In this document: in pieces, positions 25,554-34,084 of the stretch
Position numbering within the stretch: position 1 is the stretch's first letter
How the letters are laid out: every line of letters begins with the position of its first letter
Origin: Aequorivita soesokkakensis
GTDB taxonomy: Bacteria; Bacteroidota; Bacteroidia; Flavobacteriales; Flavobacteriaceae
Direction: 5' to 3'
Assembly (NCBI RefSeq): GCF_001641085.1
Contig: NZ_LXIE01000003.1
Span: forward strand, 1 to 57,968
Length of the DNA: 57,968 nt
Made by a program: the position numbers and the translations under genes
The notes under the pieces: generated by a model
The model's input: only the letters and a program-made list of their open reading frames with translations
Told to the model about the DNA's origin: nothing
The model's database searches: none

Positions 25554-26969
25554 TTATTTTAAATTTCCGGCCACTTCATCATCGTGAAGAATGGCTTCGG
25601 TTTCTTTTTTTACCAGTTCCAGTTTTTCTTTTAGCGACATTTCGTCTTTTATTTTTCCGTCGTCCAAAAGATTTAAAATCGCTTTGTCCTGAGCTCTCCC
25701 GCGTTTTAATGCTTCGGAATAGGTAATTGATTCCTTAAAGGTAACCAAAGAATATTTGCTGTAATATTCTTCGGGGAATTCGGCTTCAAAAGCGGTTTCC
25801 AGCTTTCTTTTTCTTTGGAAAATTTCCATTGCGGTATGTTCTTTCATTTCGTGGAAATTATCCACCGCCAAATCTGCAATTGCGTCCGTGTCTTTTTTCC
25901 GAAGCGCTTCGTATTCTTTAAAAAAGTTATTCCAATTTATATTTTCTTCGAAAGTATATTTCTCAAGAATTTCATCAAAAACCACAACATCTTCAAACGA
26001 AGCGTTCATTCCCTGTCCGTAAAATGGAACGATTGCGTGTGCGGCATCGCCTAGCAAAAGTACCTTTCCAAAACTATTCCAAGGCGAACATTTTACGGTT
26101 CCCAAAGGCCCGGTTGGGTTTCCGAAAAACTCTTCGGAAAGGTTTGGAATCATTTCCACCACATCGGGAAATTCTTTGTTGAAATATTCGTGCACCATTT
26201 CTGGCGAAGTCAAATTTGCGAAACAGTAATCGCTGTTTTCATACGGCAGAAATAACGTAACGGTAAAGCTTCCATCGAGATTTGGAAGCGCAATCAGCAT
26301 ATCTTCGCCACGCGGCCAAATGTGCAAGGCGTTTTTATAGGTTCTATATCCGTTATTTTCGGCAGCTGGAATTTCAAGCTCTTTGTAGCCGTGGCTAAGC
26401 CATTGCTGCGAAAAACTGAACAGAAATTTATGACTGTCAAACATATTTTTTCTGACTGCGGAACCTGCGCCATCAGTACCGAAAATAGCATCGGCTGAAA
26501 TAGTGATTTCTTCTTTTGAATTATAATTCCTGAAAGTAGCCGAAGCATTTTCCAAATCAACATCTTCACACGCGTGGTTGAAAATGAGTTGCACATTCGG
26601 CATTTTTTCGGCTTCGTCGAGTAAAAGCATATTCAATCCGGGACGCGAAATAGAGTTGATGTATTCATCTTTTCTACCGCTATAAGGACTCAAAAAAGTG
26701 TTTCCCGCTTTATCGTGGATCATCCGCCCGTTCATTGGGATGCAGAGTTTTTTGGCTTCTTCCTCAACACCTGCAAGACGCAAACCACGTAACCCACGAT
26801 CACTCAAAGCTAAGTTTATGGAACGTCCGGCATCTTGGGTTACTTTGCGCAAATCGGGACGTTTTTCTACTAAGGTTACTTCAAAACCACGCTGAGCCAT
26901 TCGCAGTGCGAGAAGGCTTCCGCAGAGGCCGGCGCCGATGATTAATATATTTTGTTTACTCATTTTCAT
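25554..26969 (-). CDS. kmo: Kynurenine 3-monooxygenase
   Basis: 471 residues. Class A flavoprotein that hydroxylates L-kynurenine with NADPH and O2. N-terminal FAD-binding IIGAGLCGSLLALRMAQRG, then VEKRPDLRK. The second FAD motif is LLLGDAAHAIVPFYGQGMN, and SRPGLNMLLLDEAEK resembles the substrate-contacting region. C-terminal helices are present but a mitochondrial anchor is not expected in bacteria. Two in-frame ATGs (26969 and 26963) are both possible starts. Between kynU and the RidA gene, with GC-rich repeats on both sides. Confidence 0.96.
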   Translation of the reverse strand: MKMSKQNILIIGAGLCGSLLALRMAQRGFEVTLVEKRPDLRKVTQDAGRSINLALSDRGLRGLRLAGVEEEAKKLCIPMNGRMIHDKAGNTFLSPYSGRKDEYINSISRPGLNMLLLDEAEKMPNVQLIFNHACEDVDLENASATFRNYNSKEEITISADAIFGTDGAGSAVRKNMFDSHKFLFSFSQQWLSHGYKELEIPAAENNGYRTYKNALHIWPRGEDMLIALPNLDGSFTVTLFLPYENSDYCFANLTSPEMVHEYFNKEFPDVVEMIPNLSEEFFGNPTGPLGTVKCSPWNSFGKVLLLGDAAHAIVPFYGQGMNASFEDVVVFDEILEKYTFEENINWNNFFKEYEALRKKDTDAIADLAVDNFHEMKEHTAMEIFQRKRKLETAFEAEFPEEYYSKYSLVTFKESITYSEALKRGRAQDKAILNLLDDGKIKDEMSLKEKLELVKKETEAILHDDEVAGNLK

Positions 26970-26970
26970 T

Positions 26971-27070
26971 TGTCCGGTCGAGCCTTTCGTCTGCGCTCAA
27001 GGCAGGCTAAAGCCGATACTTTTTTATTAATGATTTTTTAATAGACCCCTCGACTGCGCTCGGGGGGACA
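26971..27070. repeat. Dispersed GC-rich repeat, rearranged copy B
   Basis: TGTCCGGTCGAG at the left, TCTGCGCTCAAGG next to it, and CTCGACTGCGCTCGGGGG at the right. These are related to the arms of copies A and C but rearranged, so pairing is less regular. It lies between kynU and kmo. Confidence 0.75.
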
Positions 27071-27076
27071 TAACAA

Positions 27077-28339
27077 TTACTTTAAAACTTCCTTTAATTT
27101 TTCCGAGAACTTAAAAACATCCTCAAAACTATTATAAAGTGGGGCAGGGGCAACGCGGATTACATCCGGCTCGCGCCAATCACTTATCACGCCGGCTTCG
27201 GTCAATTTTGTGTGTAAATTTTTATCTGCATTTTTCACTTGAATTGAAAGTTGGCATCCGCGTTCTTCGGGATTTCTTGGAGTGATTACATTGATGGATT
27301 CGTTTTTCATTTCATCCAATAGAAACTCTAAAAAGCCAGTAAGTTTTTCAGATTTTTTGCGAATATTTTCAAAACCTGCTTCCGCGAAAGTGTCCAAAGA
27401 CGCACGAATGGCCGCCATCGATAAAATTGGAGGATTGCTTAGTTGCCAACCTTCTGCGCCGGGCAAGGCGTCAAATTCGTGCCGCATATTGAAACGCGTT
27501 TTTTTGTTGTGACCCCACCAACCCGCAAAACGGTTTAGGTTTTCATTGTTTGCGTGGCGTTCGTGCACAAAGCAGCCCCCGAGACTTCCCGGGCCACTGT
27601 TTAAATATTTATAGGTACACCACACAGCGAAATCGGCTCCCGTTTCGTGCAAACTTGGTTGAATGTTTCCAGCGCCGTGCGCCAAATCGAAACCAACCAA
27701 GCAGTTGTATTTGTGTCCGAGTTCTGTAATTTTTTTCAAGGGAAAAGATTGCCCCGTGTAATAATTGGTGCTACCAATCATCAGCAAAGCGATTTCGTTT
27801 CCTTGATTTTTCATAATTTCCTCTAAATCCTCAAAACGGCAAAGTTCCTCGCCTTTTCTGGGTTTCCAAAGAATTAAACCATCTTTTGGATCAATTCCGT
27901 GAAACTTGAGTTGACTTTCAACCGCATATTTATCGCTTGGAAAAGCATCGCTTTCTACTACTATTTTATATTTTGTCTCGGTGGGTTGGAAAAATGAAAC
28001 CATCATCAAGTGAAGATTGGTTGTCAATGTATTCATTACAACCACTTCCGAAGGTTTTGCGCCAACGATTTTTGCCATGTTTTCGGTCAAAAATTCGTGA
28101 TAGGGCAGCCAAGGGTGTTTGCCTTCCACGTGACCTTCAACGCCAAGATTTGCCCAATCTGTCAATTCTTCTTTTATATATTCTGAAGTGATTTTTGGCT
28201 GCAAACCAAGGGAATTTCCGCAGAGATAGATCAGTTCTTCGCCATTATCATTTTTTGGAATGTGAAATTTATTTCTGAAAGAAGCCAAAGAATCTTCGGC
28301 ATCTTGCTGTTTTGCGTATTCTAATGAGTTTTGGAACAT
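27077..28339 (-). CDS. kynU: Kynureninase
   Basis: 420 residues. PLP enzyme that splits (3-hydroxy)kynurenine into (3-hydroxy)anthranilate and alanine. The PLP site is visible: FDLAHGAGNIQPSLHE (Asp and His near the ring) and WCTYKYLNSGPG with the Schiff-base Lys. The STNYYTGQSFPL segment and the C-terminal SDWREPDVIRVAPAPLYNS are diagnostic. First gene of the operon with a promoter box upstream. Confidence 0.97.
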   Translation of the reverse strand: MFQNSLEYAKQQDAEDSLASFRNKFHIPKNDNGEELIYLCGNSLGLQPKITSEYIKEELTDWANLGVEGHVEGKHPWLPYHEFLTENMAKIVGAKPSEVVVMNTLTTNLHLMMVSFFQPTETKYKIVVESDAFPSDKYAVESQLKFHGIDPKDGLILWKPRKGEELCRFEDLEEIMKNQGNEIALLMIGSTNYYTGQSFPLKKITELGHKYNCLVGFDLAHGAGNIQPSLHETGADFAVWCTYKYLNSGPGSLGGCFVHERHANNENLNRFAGWWGHNKKTRFNMRHEFDALPGAEGWQLSNPPILSMAAIRASLDTFAEAGFENIRKKSEKLTGFLEFLLDEMKNESINVITPRNPEERGCQLSIQVKNADKNLHTKLTEAGVISDWREPDVIRVAPAPLYNSFEDVFKFSEKLKEVLK

Positions 28340-28369
28340 TCGGGTGAGTTAAATTTTTTCGCCTTTTCA

Positions 28370-28377
28370 CAAAAATA
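28370..28377 (-). promoter_or_regulatory. -7 promoter box of the kynurenine operon
   Basis: Minus strand TATTTTTG, matching TAnnTTTG, 30 bases before the kynU ATG. No convincing -33 box at the right distance. Confidence 0.5.
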
Positions 28378-28424
28378 GGAATTAATATTCGTTTAATTTG
28401 TAGCATAATATCCAAACTTCTATC

Positions 28425-28445
28425 CTTCGGCAGTCTCAAAATGAC
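28425..28445. repeat. Decayed half of the GC-rich dispersed repeat, copy D
   Basis: CTTCGGCAGTCTCAAAATGA resembles one arm of copy A (CTTCGACTGCGCTCAGCCTG) with several changes. It overlaps an in-frame ATG at 28441, which speaks against that codon as a start. Confidence 0.4.
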
Positions 28446-28473
28446 AAAACCGAAGTTTATAATTTTTTTATCG

Positions 28474-30630
28474 ATGTTTCGAAAGCTACTTTTAATGTTT
28501 TTCTTATTACTGTCCGGGGCAATATTTTCGCAATCTATTGCGCGCCAATGGAATGAAGAAGTGTTGAACGGAATTAGAAACGATTATGCACGTCCAACAA
28601 TTCACGCTAGAAACCTGTTTCATTCCTCAGTAATTATTTATGATATGTGGGCGGCTTTTAATGATCAGGCTGACACTTATTTCCTCGGGAAAACAGTAGA
28701 TAGTTTTACTTGTGAATTTGATGGATTTGAAACCGAAGAATCTATTGCGGAAGCACAGCGAAAAGCAATAAGTTATGGGGTTTATAGATTGATGCAGGAA
28801 CGTTTTTCCAATTCCCCTGAAGCTCTGGAGATTATGGAATCTATTGATAATTTAATGGATAATCTGGGCTTTGATAAGAATTATACTGATACCAATTACC
28901 ATAACGGAAACCCTGCCGCTTTGGGAAATTATATGGCTCAAAAAATCATTGAATTTGGATTACAGGATGGTTCCAATGAGGCCAATAATTACGCCAACCA
29001 GTTTTACGAACCTTTGAATGAGCCACTGAATATGGATATTTCGGGAAACCCTGATTTGCAATTTCCAAATAATTGGCAGCCATTAAAAATTGAGGCCTAC
29101 GTGGATCAAAGTGGGCATAACATCCCCGGCGGGCAGCCGCCTTTTTTAAGCCCGGAGTGGGGAAGGGTTGCTCCTTTTTCTTTAAAAGAGGAAGATAGGA
29201 CTATTTTTAGTGTTCCGGGTTATGATTTTTGGGTGTACCACGACCCAGGACCACCTTGCTATATTCAAGATGGTTTGGGGGAAGAAGATGCCTATAAGTG
29301 GAATTTTTCTTTAGTTTCTGCTTGGGGTGCCCACCTTAGTCCTGCAGATAGTGTGAAAGTTGATATTTCTCCTAGAAGCAAGGGCAATTTGAGTATGGAT
29401 TTATACCCACAAACACTTCAGGAGTATAAAGATTTTTACAATTTTGAAGAGGGTGGCGATCCAAGTCAGGGCAGAGAAATGAATGCTGTTACGGGACAAC
29501 CTTACCAACCCCAGATTGTTTATAGAGGCGATTATACAAGAGCCTTGGCTGAATTTTGGGCAGATGGTCCCAACAGCGAAACTCCTCCCGGACATTGGTT
29601 TGTTCTTTTAAATTATGTTAGCGACAATCCAGCAACAGTAAAAAAGTTTAAAGGTTCTGGCCGAATTTTATCAGATTTGGAATGGGACGCTAAAAGCTAT
29701 TTTATTTTGGGTGGCACTATGCACGATGTGGCTGTGAGTGCATGGGGAATTAAGGGTTATTATGATTTTATAAGACCCGTGAGTGCCATCCGATATATGG
29801 GTGAAAAAGGGCAGTCCAGCGACCCCAATCAACCAAGTTATGATCCACATGGATTGCCAATCATTCCAGGTAGAATTGAATTGATAAAAGAAGGAGATTC
29901 ATTAGCGGGAGCTTTCAACGAAAATTTGGGCAAAATGAAACTTTACACTTGGCGAGGGCCTGAAAATATAGTGAATCCAAATATTGACGAAGCAGGAGTG
30001 GGGTGGATACTTTCTTCGGAATGGTGGCCATATCAACGACCGTCTTTTGTAACGCCGCCTTTTGCAGGCTATGTTTCTGGGCATTCTACATTTTCGCGTG
30101 CTGCGGCCGAAGTTATGACGATGCTCACCGGAAGTGAATATTTCCCCGGGGGAATGGGAACTTTTGATATTGAAAAAAATGAATTTTTAGTCTTTGAAGA
30201 AGGGCCCAGCAAAAGTTTTCAATTGCAGTGGGCTACTTATAGAGATGCTTCGGACCAATGCAGTCTTTCGCGGATTTGGGGAGGAATACACGTTCCTGTG
30301 GATGATATTCCCGGTAGAATTATTGGAAAAGAAATAGGGCTGGAAGCATTTTCTTTTGCTGAAAAATATTTCACGGGCGAAATTGCCAATAATGGAGTGG
30401 TTTTTCCAAATCCTGCAAACGAAACTATTACTGTGCTTTACAGAACCGATAAAAATTACGAAGCTGTTATTTTTGACGTTTTGGGGAGAAAAGTACTTTC
30501 TTCCTTCACAAATTTCAATTCAAATACTGAGTTTGAGATGAACGTTTCAAATTTAAAGCCTGGTTTGTATTTCTTCAGTTTGCGGGATGGAAAGAAAAAA
30601 ATCTGGACGCAAAAATTGCTGAAAAATTAG
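28474..30630 (+). CDS. Secreted vanadium-haloperoxidase/PAP2-like protein with T9SS sorting domain
   Basis: 718 residues from the ATG at 28474; an earlier ATG (28441) lies in a dispersed repeat and would bury the signal peptide (MFRKLLLMFFLLLSG, cleavage after IFSQ). The vanadate/phosphate site of the VHPO-PAP2 fold is recognisable in GYVSGHSTFSRAAAEVM and SRIWGGIHVPVDD, with HDVAVSAWGIKGYYDFIRP before them. The last ~80 residues form a T9SS type A sorting domain (VFPNPANETITV, VFDVLGRKVLS, ending QKLLKN). It is either an extracellular haloperoxidase or an acid phosphatase; the two cannot be separated without a structure model. Confidence 0.88.
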   Translation: MFRKLLLMFFLLLSGAIFSQSIARQWNEEVLNGIRNDYARPTIHARNLFHSSVIIYDMWAAFNDQADTYFLGKTVDSFTCEFDGFETEESIAEAQRKAISYGVYRLMQERFSNSPEALEIMESIDNLMDNLGFDKNYTDTNYHNGNPAALGNYMAQKIIEFGLQDGSNEANNYANQFYEPLNEPLNMDISGNPDLQFPNNWQPLKIEAYVDQSGHNIPGGQPPFLSPEWGRVAPFSLKEEDRTIFSVPGYDFWVYHDPGPPCYIQDGLGEEDAYKWNFSLVSAWGAHLSPADSVKVDISPRSKGNLSMDLYPQTLQEYKDFYNFEEGGDPSQGREMNAVTGQPYQPQIVYRGDYTRALAEFWADGPNSETPPGHWFVLLNYVSDNPATVKKFKGSGRILSDLEWDAKSYFILGGTMHDVAVSAWGIKGYYDFIRPVSAIRYMGEKGQSSDPNQPSYDPHGLPIIPGRIELIKEGDSLAGAFNENLGKMKLYTWRGPENIVNPNIDEAGVGWILSSEWWPYQRPSFVTPPFAGYVSGHSTFSRAAAEVMTMLTGSEYFPGGMGTFDIEKNEFLVFEEGPSKSFQLQWATYRDASDQCSLSRIWGGIHVPVDDIPGRIIGKEIGLEAFSFAEKYFTGEIANNGVVFPNPANETITVLYRTDKNYEAVIFDVLGRKVLSSFTNFNSNTEFEMNVSNLKPGLYFFSLRDGKKKIWTQKLLKN

Positions 30631-30638
30631 TTGCCCAA

Positions 30639-31331
30639 TTAATTTTTCACAGAAATATTCGTGAAATATAACTTGAAATTTCCTGTGCTATCCTTGTGTG
30701 TTTTTGCAATTTCAAGCCCGTTGAAATTTTCGTAATCCTCCCAAGTTGTACTCATGGAAACAGCTTCAGAATTGCCTTGTCTGAAATTCCATTCTTTGAT
30801 TTTATAATTCTTATCGTAGAAAAAATCATATGCATCGCCCGGAGTATATCCACCTACATTACCATAAACAATGGTCAATTGATTTAAAGTGTCTTTTGAA
30901 ATTGGCGCCAAAACCTTTTCCTTTTCGGAAAAAGTGGTTCCTTCATCCCACGCAATTTGGAAAGGGGCCAAAAGCCAGTATTTATCGTTAATAAATTTAG
31001 CGTCAGTTTGCATGGTTAGGCTGTCCATGGATGAGCGGTTGTGATTTATTGTGATGCCTTCTGAAGAAATTAAGGAAACGTCATCTGTTTTTGGTTTCCA
31101 AATCCACGAACGCTCAAAATGGTTTTCACCGCGATCTGCATTAAAAGTGAAGGCAATTTCACTCACGTCCTTCCAGTTTTTAAAGCCGTTTGCATCTGCT
31201 ATCTTTTCGGCGGTGCTTAAATTTTCTTCTGAAATAACCTGCTTTTCTTCGTTTTTCCCCGAGGAATTTTTAGTGTTGTTGCAGGAAATTAGGGCAAATG
31301 AAATGAAAACTAGAGAGATGGACTTTTTCAT
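30639..31331 (-). CDS. Lipoprotein, possibly DUF6503-like
   Basis: 230 residues from the ATG at 31331 (MKKSISLVF); a start 30 bases upstream would spoil the lipoprotein signal, whose Cys is in ALISC. The rest is a beta-rich soluble domain: FKNWKDVSEIAFTFNADR, WIWKPKTDDVSL, DKYWLLAPFQIAWDEG, VYGNVGGYTPGDAYDFFYD and KIKEWNFRQG. The pattern recalls exported DUF6503-type proteins and LolA-like folds, but I am not sure. Convergent with the haloperoxidase-like gene, 8 bases apart. Confidence 0.75.
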   Translation of the reverse strand: MKKSISLVFISFALISCNNTKNSSGKNEEKQVISEENLSTAEKIADANGFKNWKDVSEIAFTFNADRGENHFERSWIWKPKTDDVSLISSEGITINHNRSSMDSLTMQTDAKFINDKYWLLAPFQIAWDEGTTFSEKEKVLAPISKDTLNQLTIVYGNVGGYTPGDAYDFFYDKNYKIKEWNFRQGNSEAVSMSTTWEDYENFNGLEIAKTHKDSTGNFKLYFTNISVKN

Positions 31332-31398
31332 AATAAAATTAGTTTGTGTAAAAATAGGCAAACCCTGGTTGCTTTCATATTTTTCGTAAATTTAAAGT

Positions 31399-31827
31399 AT
31401 GGGAAAGACAAAAGAATATAGCAATGGCGAAGTCACGGTTGTTTGGAAACCGGAGCTTTGCATACATTCTGCGAAATGTGTACACAGTTTGCCAGAAGTT
31501 TTTAAACCGAAAGAAAGACCTTGGATCCAAACTGAAAATTCGCAAACCCAGAATATAATTGATGCGGTAAGCAATTGCCCCAGCGGAGCGTTAAGCTATT
31601 TTATGAACAATGCTGAAACCAAAAATAGTGATTCCGAAAAAATTTCTAAAAGTATAAAAGTAGAAGTTGTTGAAAACGGACCATTAATGGTTCACGGCTT
31701 AATAAATTTATCCCATCCAGATGGGCGAACGGAAGAAAAATCAAAGATTACTGCCTTTTGCCGTTGTGGTGAAAGCGTTAACAAGCCTTTCTGTGATGGA
31801 TCACACAAACAACATATATGGAAGTAA
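31399..31827 (+). CDS. Iron-sulfur protein with Fer4_19 and CDGSH domains
   Basis: 142 residues. The N-terminal half is a divergent ferredoxin-like domain (Fer4_19): Cys21, Cys27 and Cys60 (NCPSGAL) around LPEVFKPKERPWI. The C-terminal half is a CDGSH 2Fe-2S domain with the exact 3Cys-1His pattern CRCGESVNKPFCDGSH (Cys121, 123, 132, His136). Probably a cytoplasmic electron-transfer or redox-sensing protein. It overlaps the next gene by 10 bases. Confidence 0.92.
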   Translation: MGKTKEYSNGEVTVVWKPELCIHSAKCVHSLPEVFKPKERPWIQTENSQTQNIIDAVSNCPSGALSYFMNNAETKNSDSEKISKSIKVEVVENGPLMVHGLINLSHPDGRTEEKSKITAFCRCGESVNKPFCDGSHKQHIWK

Positions 31828-32108
31828 AAATTAAAGAAAATAAAGAAAAAAAGCGCTTTGAAGCTGAAGTTGAAAACAAATTGGCTTTAATAGAATATAT
31901 CCGCGCAGAAGATAAAATGTATTTAACACATACGGAAGTTCCTTCTGAATTGGAGGGTAAAGGAATTGCGTCATCTATGGCAAAGCAAGTTTTGCAACAA
32001 ATAAAAGACGAGAATTTAAAATTAGTTCCGCTTTGTCCGTTTATAGCCAGTTATGTAAAAAGACATCCCGAGTGGAAGGAAATTTTGGCGGAAGGTTATA
32101 AAGTATAA
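31818..32108 (+). CDS. Small GNAT-like N-acetyltransferase (YidJ/Gtn type)
   Basis: 96 residues, the short-form GNAT seen in PF14542: FEAEVENKLALIEYI, LTHTEVPSELEGKGIASSMAKQVL (acetyl-CoA loop E/GKGIAS) and the C-terminal LCPFIASYVKRHPEW. In many bacteria this small protein is next to a CDGSH/Fer4_19 protein, as here, with a 10-base overlap. Substrate unknown. Confidence 0.9.
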   Translation: MEVKIKENKEKKRFEAEVENKLALIEYIRAEDKMYLTHTEVPSELEGKGIASSMAKQVLQQIKDENLKLVPLCPFIASYVKRHPEWKEILAEGYKV

Positions 32109-32136
32109 AAGCCCTTTAAAATTTTAAAGGGCTTTT
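32107..32136. terminator. Bidirectional terminator
   Basis: AAAAGCCCTTTAAAA and TTTTAAAGGGCTTTT form a perfect stem with runs of A before and T after, so it can stop both the plus-strand GNAT gene and the minus-strand small membrane protein gene that ends at 32155. Confidence 0.85.
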
Positions 32137-32154
32137 AATTAATGGAATGAAGAA

Positions 32155-32307
32155 TCATAATCTTCGACCGGTGGCCAAACGCCAAAGTATTCCGATAATT
32201 GCGAGTACTAATAAAATATGGATAAAGGCTCCCAATGAAAAATAAAAATATCCAAAAAGCCATCCTATTATTAAGATTACTACGATTAACCAAATTAAAT
32301 CTCTCAT
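32155..32307 (-). CDS. Small hydrophobic protein, Lmo0937 family-like
   Basis: A 50-residue protein, shorter than usual gene-calling limits: starts MRDLIWLIVVILIIGW and ends LWRLATGRRL. Two membrane helices (about 4-22 and 26-43) with a basic C-terminus. Length, the two-helix plan and the WRL-x-x-GRR-like ending fit the Lmo0937 family of small membrane proteins, often stress-induced in other bacteria. It faces a shared terminator on its 3' side. A coding region rather than chance: the codons are uninterrupted and the protein pattern is well known. Confidence 0.85.
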   Translation of the reverse strand: MRDLIWLIVVILIIGWLFGYFYFSLGAFIHILLVLAIIGILWRLATGRRL

Positions 32308-32455
32308 AATTGTTTGTTTTTTGTTAGTGATTTAAAACTACAATAAAATTTACGTTGTGGTAAATATTTAACCGATGTTTAACTGAAACCATAAAAAATA
32401 TCACAAAAAATTATTTTATTATCTTTTAAAACTATATTTCATAAATATTTCTTTA

Positions 32456-33256
32456 ATGAGTATTAATAAAGCATTTGAAACAAATAGAAATACCTGGAAT
32501 CAAAAAGTTACAGTACACGCGGAAAGTGATTTTTATGGAGTAGCTGAATTTAAAAAAGGAAAATGCTCTTTAAATAAATATGAAATCACGGCGCTGAAAA
32601 ATGTTTCTGAAAAAAGTGTTCTGCATTTGCAGTGTCATTTTGGTCAAGACACATTGAGTTTGGCGAGAATGGGAGCTAAATGTACGGGAATCGATATTTC
32701 TGATGAAGGAATTAAACTTGCAGAAAAATTGAACACTGAGTTGAACCTCGATGCAAATTTTGTTTGCTGCAATGTTTTGGACACTTCAAAACATATATCA
32801 GAAAAGTTTGATATAGTCTTTACAAGCTATGGCACCATAGGTTGGCTGCCAGATTTAAAACCTTGGGCGAAAATGATTTCGGAGAGGCTGAAGCCGGGTG
32901 GGTTCTTTTATATTGTAGAATTCCATCCCATTTGCTGGATGTTTGATTATACAGTTTCACCGCCTGTGATGAAGTATGGATATCATCAAAAAGGAACAAT
33001 TTATGAGGAATATGAAGGAACCTATGCCGATAAAAATTCAAAGATGATAAGCAAGGAATACGGATGGAACCACAGTTTGGGTGAAGTGATTACTTCACTT
33101 TCAAAAGCTGGACTTCAAATAGAATATTTAAATGAACACGATGCTTCCCCTTATGATATTTTTCCGGGGTTGACTAAAAATGATGAAGGGATGTTCGAGC
33201 TTGCAACTAAAATGTATCCATTAATTTTTGAAGTAAAGGCAACAAAAAAAGCCTAA
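32456..33256 (+). CDS. Class I SAM-dependent methyltransferase
   Basis: 266 residues. Motif I is ...SVLHLQCHFGQDTLSLARMGA, followed by TGIDISDEGIKLAEK, and IVFTSYGTIGWLPDL and RLKPGGFFYIVEFHP. These fit the methyltransferase 11/25 fold; HLQCHFGQDTLS is seen in a group common in Bacteroidota and Firmicutes. Substrate unknown. Monocistronic: upstream gene is divergent and a terminator follows. Confidence 0.88.
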   Translation: MSINKAFETNRNTWNQKVTVHAESDFYGVAEFKKGKCSLNKYEITALKNVSEKSVLHLQCHFGQDTLSLARMGAKCTGIDISDEGIKLAEKLNTELNLDANFVCCNVLDTSKHISEKFDIVFTSYGTIGWLPDLKPWAKMISERLKPGGFFYIVEFHPICWMFDYTVSPPVMKYGYHQKGTIYEEYEGTYADKNSKMISKEYGWNHSLGEVITSLSKAGLQIEYLNEHDASPYDIFPGLTKNDEGMFELATKMYPLIFEVKATKKA

Positions 33257-33281
33257 CAGGTTTCGGAAACTTATTAGGCTA
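33247..33281. terminator. Terminator between the methyltransferase and msrA
   Basis: AGCCTAACAGGTTT and AAACTTATTAGGCT pair with two mismatches. The run of seven A on its left becomes a T tract on the minus strand, so it should stop msrA transcripts best; plus-strand activity is weaker because few T follow. Confidence 0.7.
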
Positions 33282-33302
33282 TTCTAAAAGAAAATCTTTT
33301 AA

Positions 33303-33974
33303 TTAATGACTTTCCGATTTTTTTAAAAGCTCAGGGAATTTCTCCTTAAACTTATTTATGCGAGGAATGGAAACATTTTGGATGTAAGGATTTTCAGGGT
33401 GATTTCTTTCATAATTTTGATGATAATTTTCTGCATCCCAAAATTTTTGAAAAGGCAAAACCTGTGCTGCAACTTTATCGCCATTCAGTTGCTTGTTCAG
33501 CGCAGCTATTTTTTCATCAATTATTTTCTTTTCTTCCTCATTTTGATAAAACACAATAGAGCGATAGGAACCGCCGTGATCTGGGCCTTGGCCATTTACT
33601 TGTGTTATGTTTTGGGAACCAAAATATACATCCACCAATTGACTGAAGCTTACAACTTCGGGGTCATAAATAACTTCAACCGCTTCTGCGTGGTTGCCGT
33701 GGTTTTCGTAAGTGGGATTTTTTAATGTTCCGCCGCTATAGCCTGAAATTGCTTCTTTCACGCCGTTTACACTTTCATAAACAGCTTCAACACACCAAAA
33801 GCATCCGCTTGCAAAATACGCCCGTTTTAAGCCATTTTCTGACTCCGTTTGAATTGGAGCCTGCTCTTTTTGGGCCAAGGTCTCAGCCTTTTTGTTATTC
33901 TCATTTGAAGGTTTGCAAGCGCCTTGCATAGTGAATAGAAAAAGGCTTGCAACTAAAACTGTGAATTTTTTCAT
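33303..33974 (-). CDS. msrA: Peptide methionine (S)-sulfoxide reductase, lipoprotein
   Basis: 223 residues. Reduces the S form of methionine sulfoxide in damaged proteins. The N-terminus is a lipoprotein signal (Cys20 in MQGAC), so this copy acts in the envelope. The catalytic motif is SGCFWCVEAVY (Cys58). The remainder is typical: GYSGGTLKNPTYENH, EVIYDPEVVSFSQLVD, GPDHGGSYRSIVFY. Resolving Cys candidates near the C-terminus are absent, so it may rely on another thiol system. Confidence 0.95.
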   Translation of the reverse strand: MKKFTVLVASLFLFTMQGACKPSNENNKKAETLAQKEQAPIQTESENGLKRAYFASGCFWCVEAVYESVNGVKEAISGYSGGTLKNPTYENHGNHAEAVEVIYDPEVVSFSQLVDVYFGSQNITQVNGQGPDHGGSYRSIVFYQNEEEKKIIDEKIAALNKQLNGDKVAAQVLPFQKFWDAENYHQNYERNHPENPYIQNVSIPRINKFKEKFPELLKKSESH

Positions 33975-34032
33975 ATTGAAATGTTTTATGCAATAGGTCT
34001 TACTTTATTTTAAAACCTTTCATTCAAAGTAC

Positions 34033-34064
34033 AAAAAAAGCCCTCACTATATGTGAAGGCTTTG
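34033..34064 (-). terminator. Terminator of the coiled-coil protein gene
   Basis: Minus strand: AAAGCCTTCACA and TGTGAGGGCTTT-like arms (one mismatch) with an A/T loop and seven T. It lies between the msrA start and the 3' end of the gene ending at 34085. Confidence 0.75.
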
Positions 34065-34084
34065 TTATAATTGACGTTGGTTGC

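Noticed and set aside
21115-28339. Quinolinate/NAD synthesis instead of catabolism for the kynurenine genes
   Set aside because: Presence of ACMS decarboxylase, semialdehyde dehydrogenase and aminomuconate deaminase, and absence of nadC, point to breakdown.
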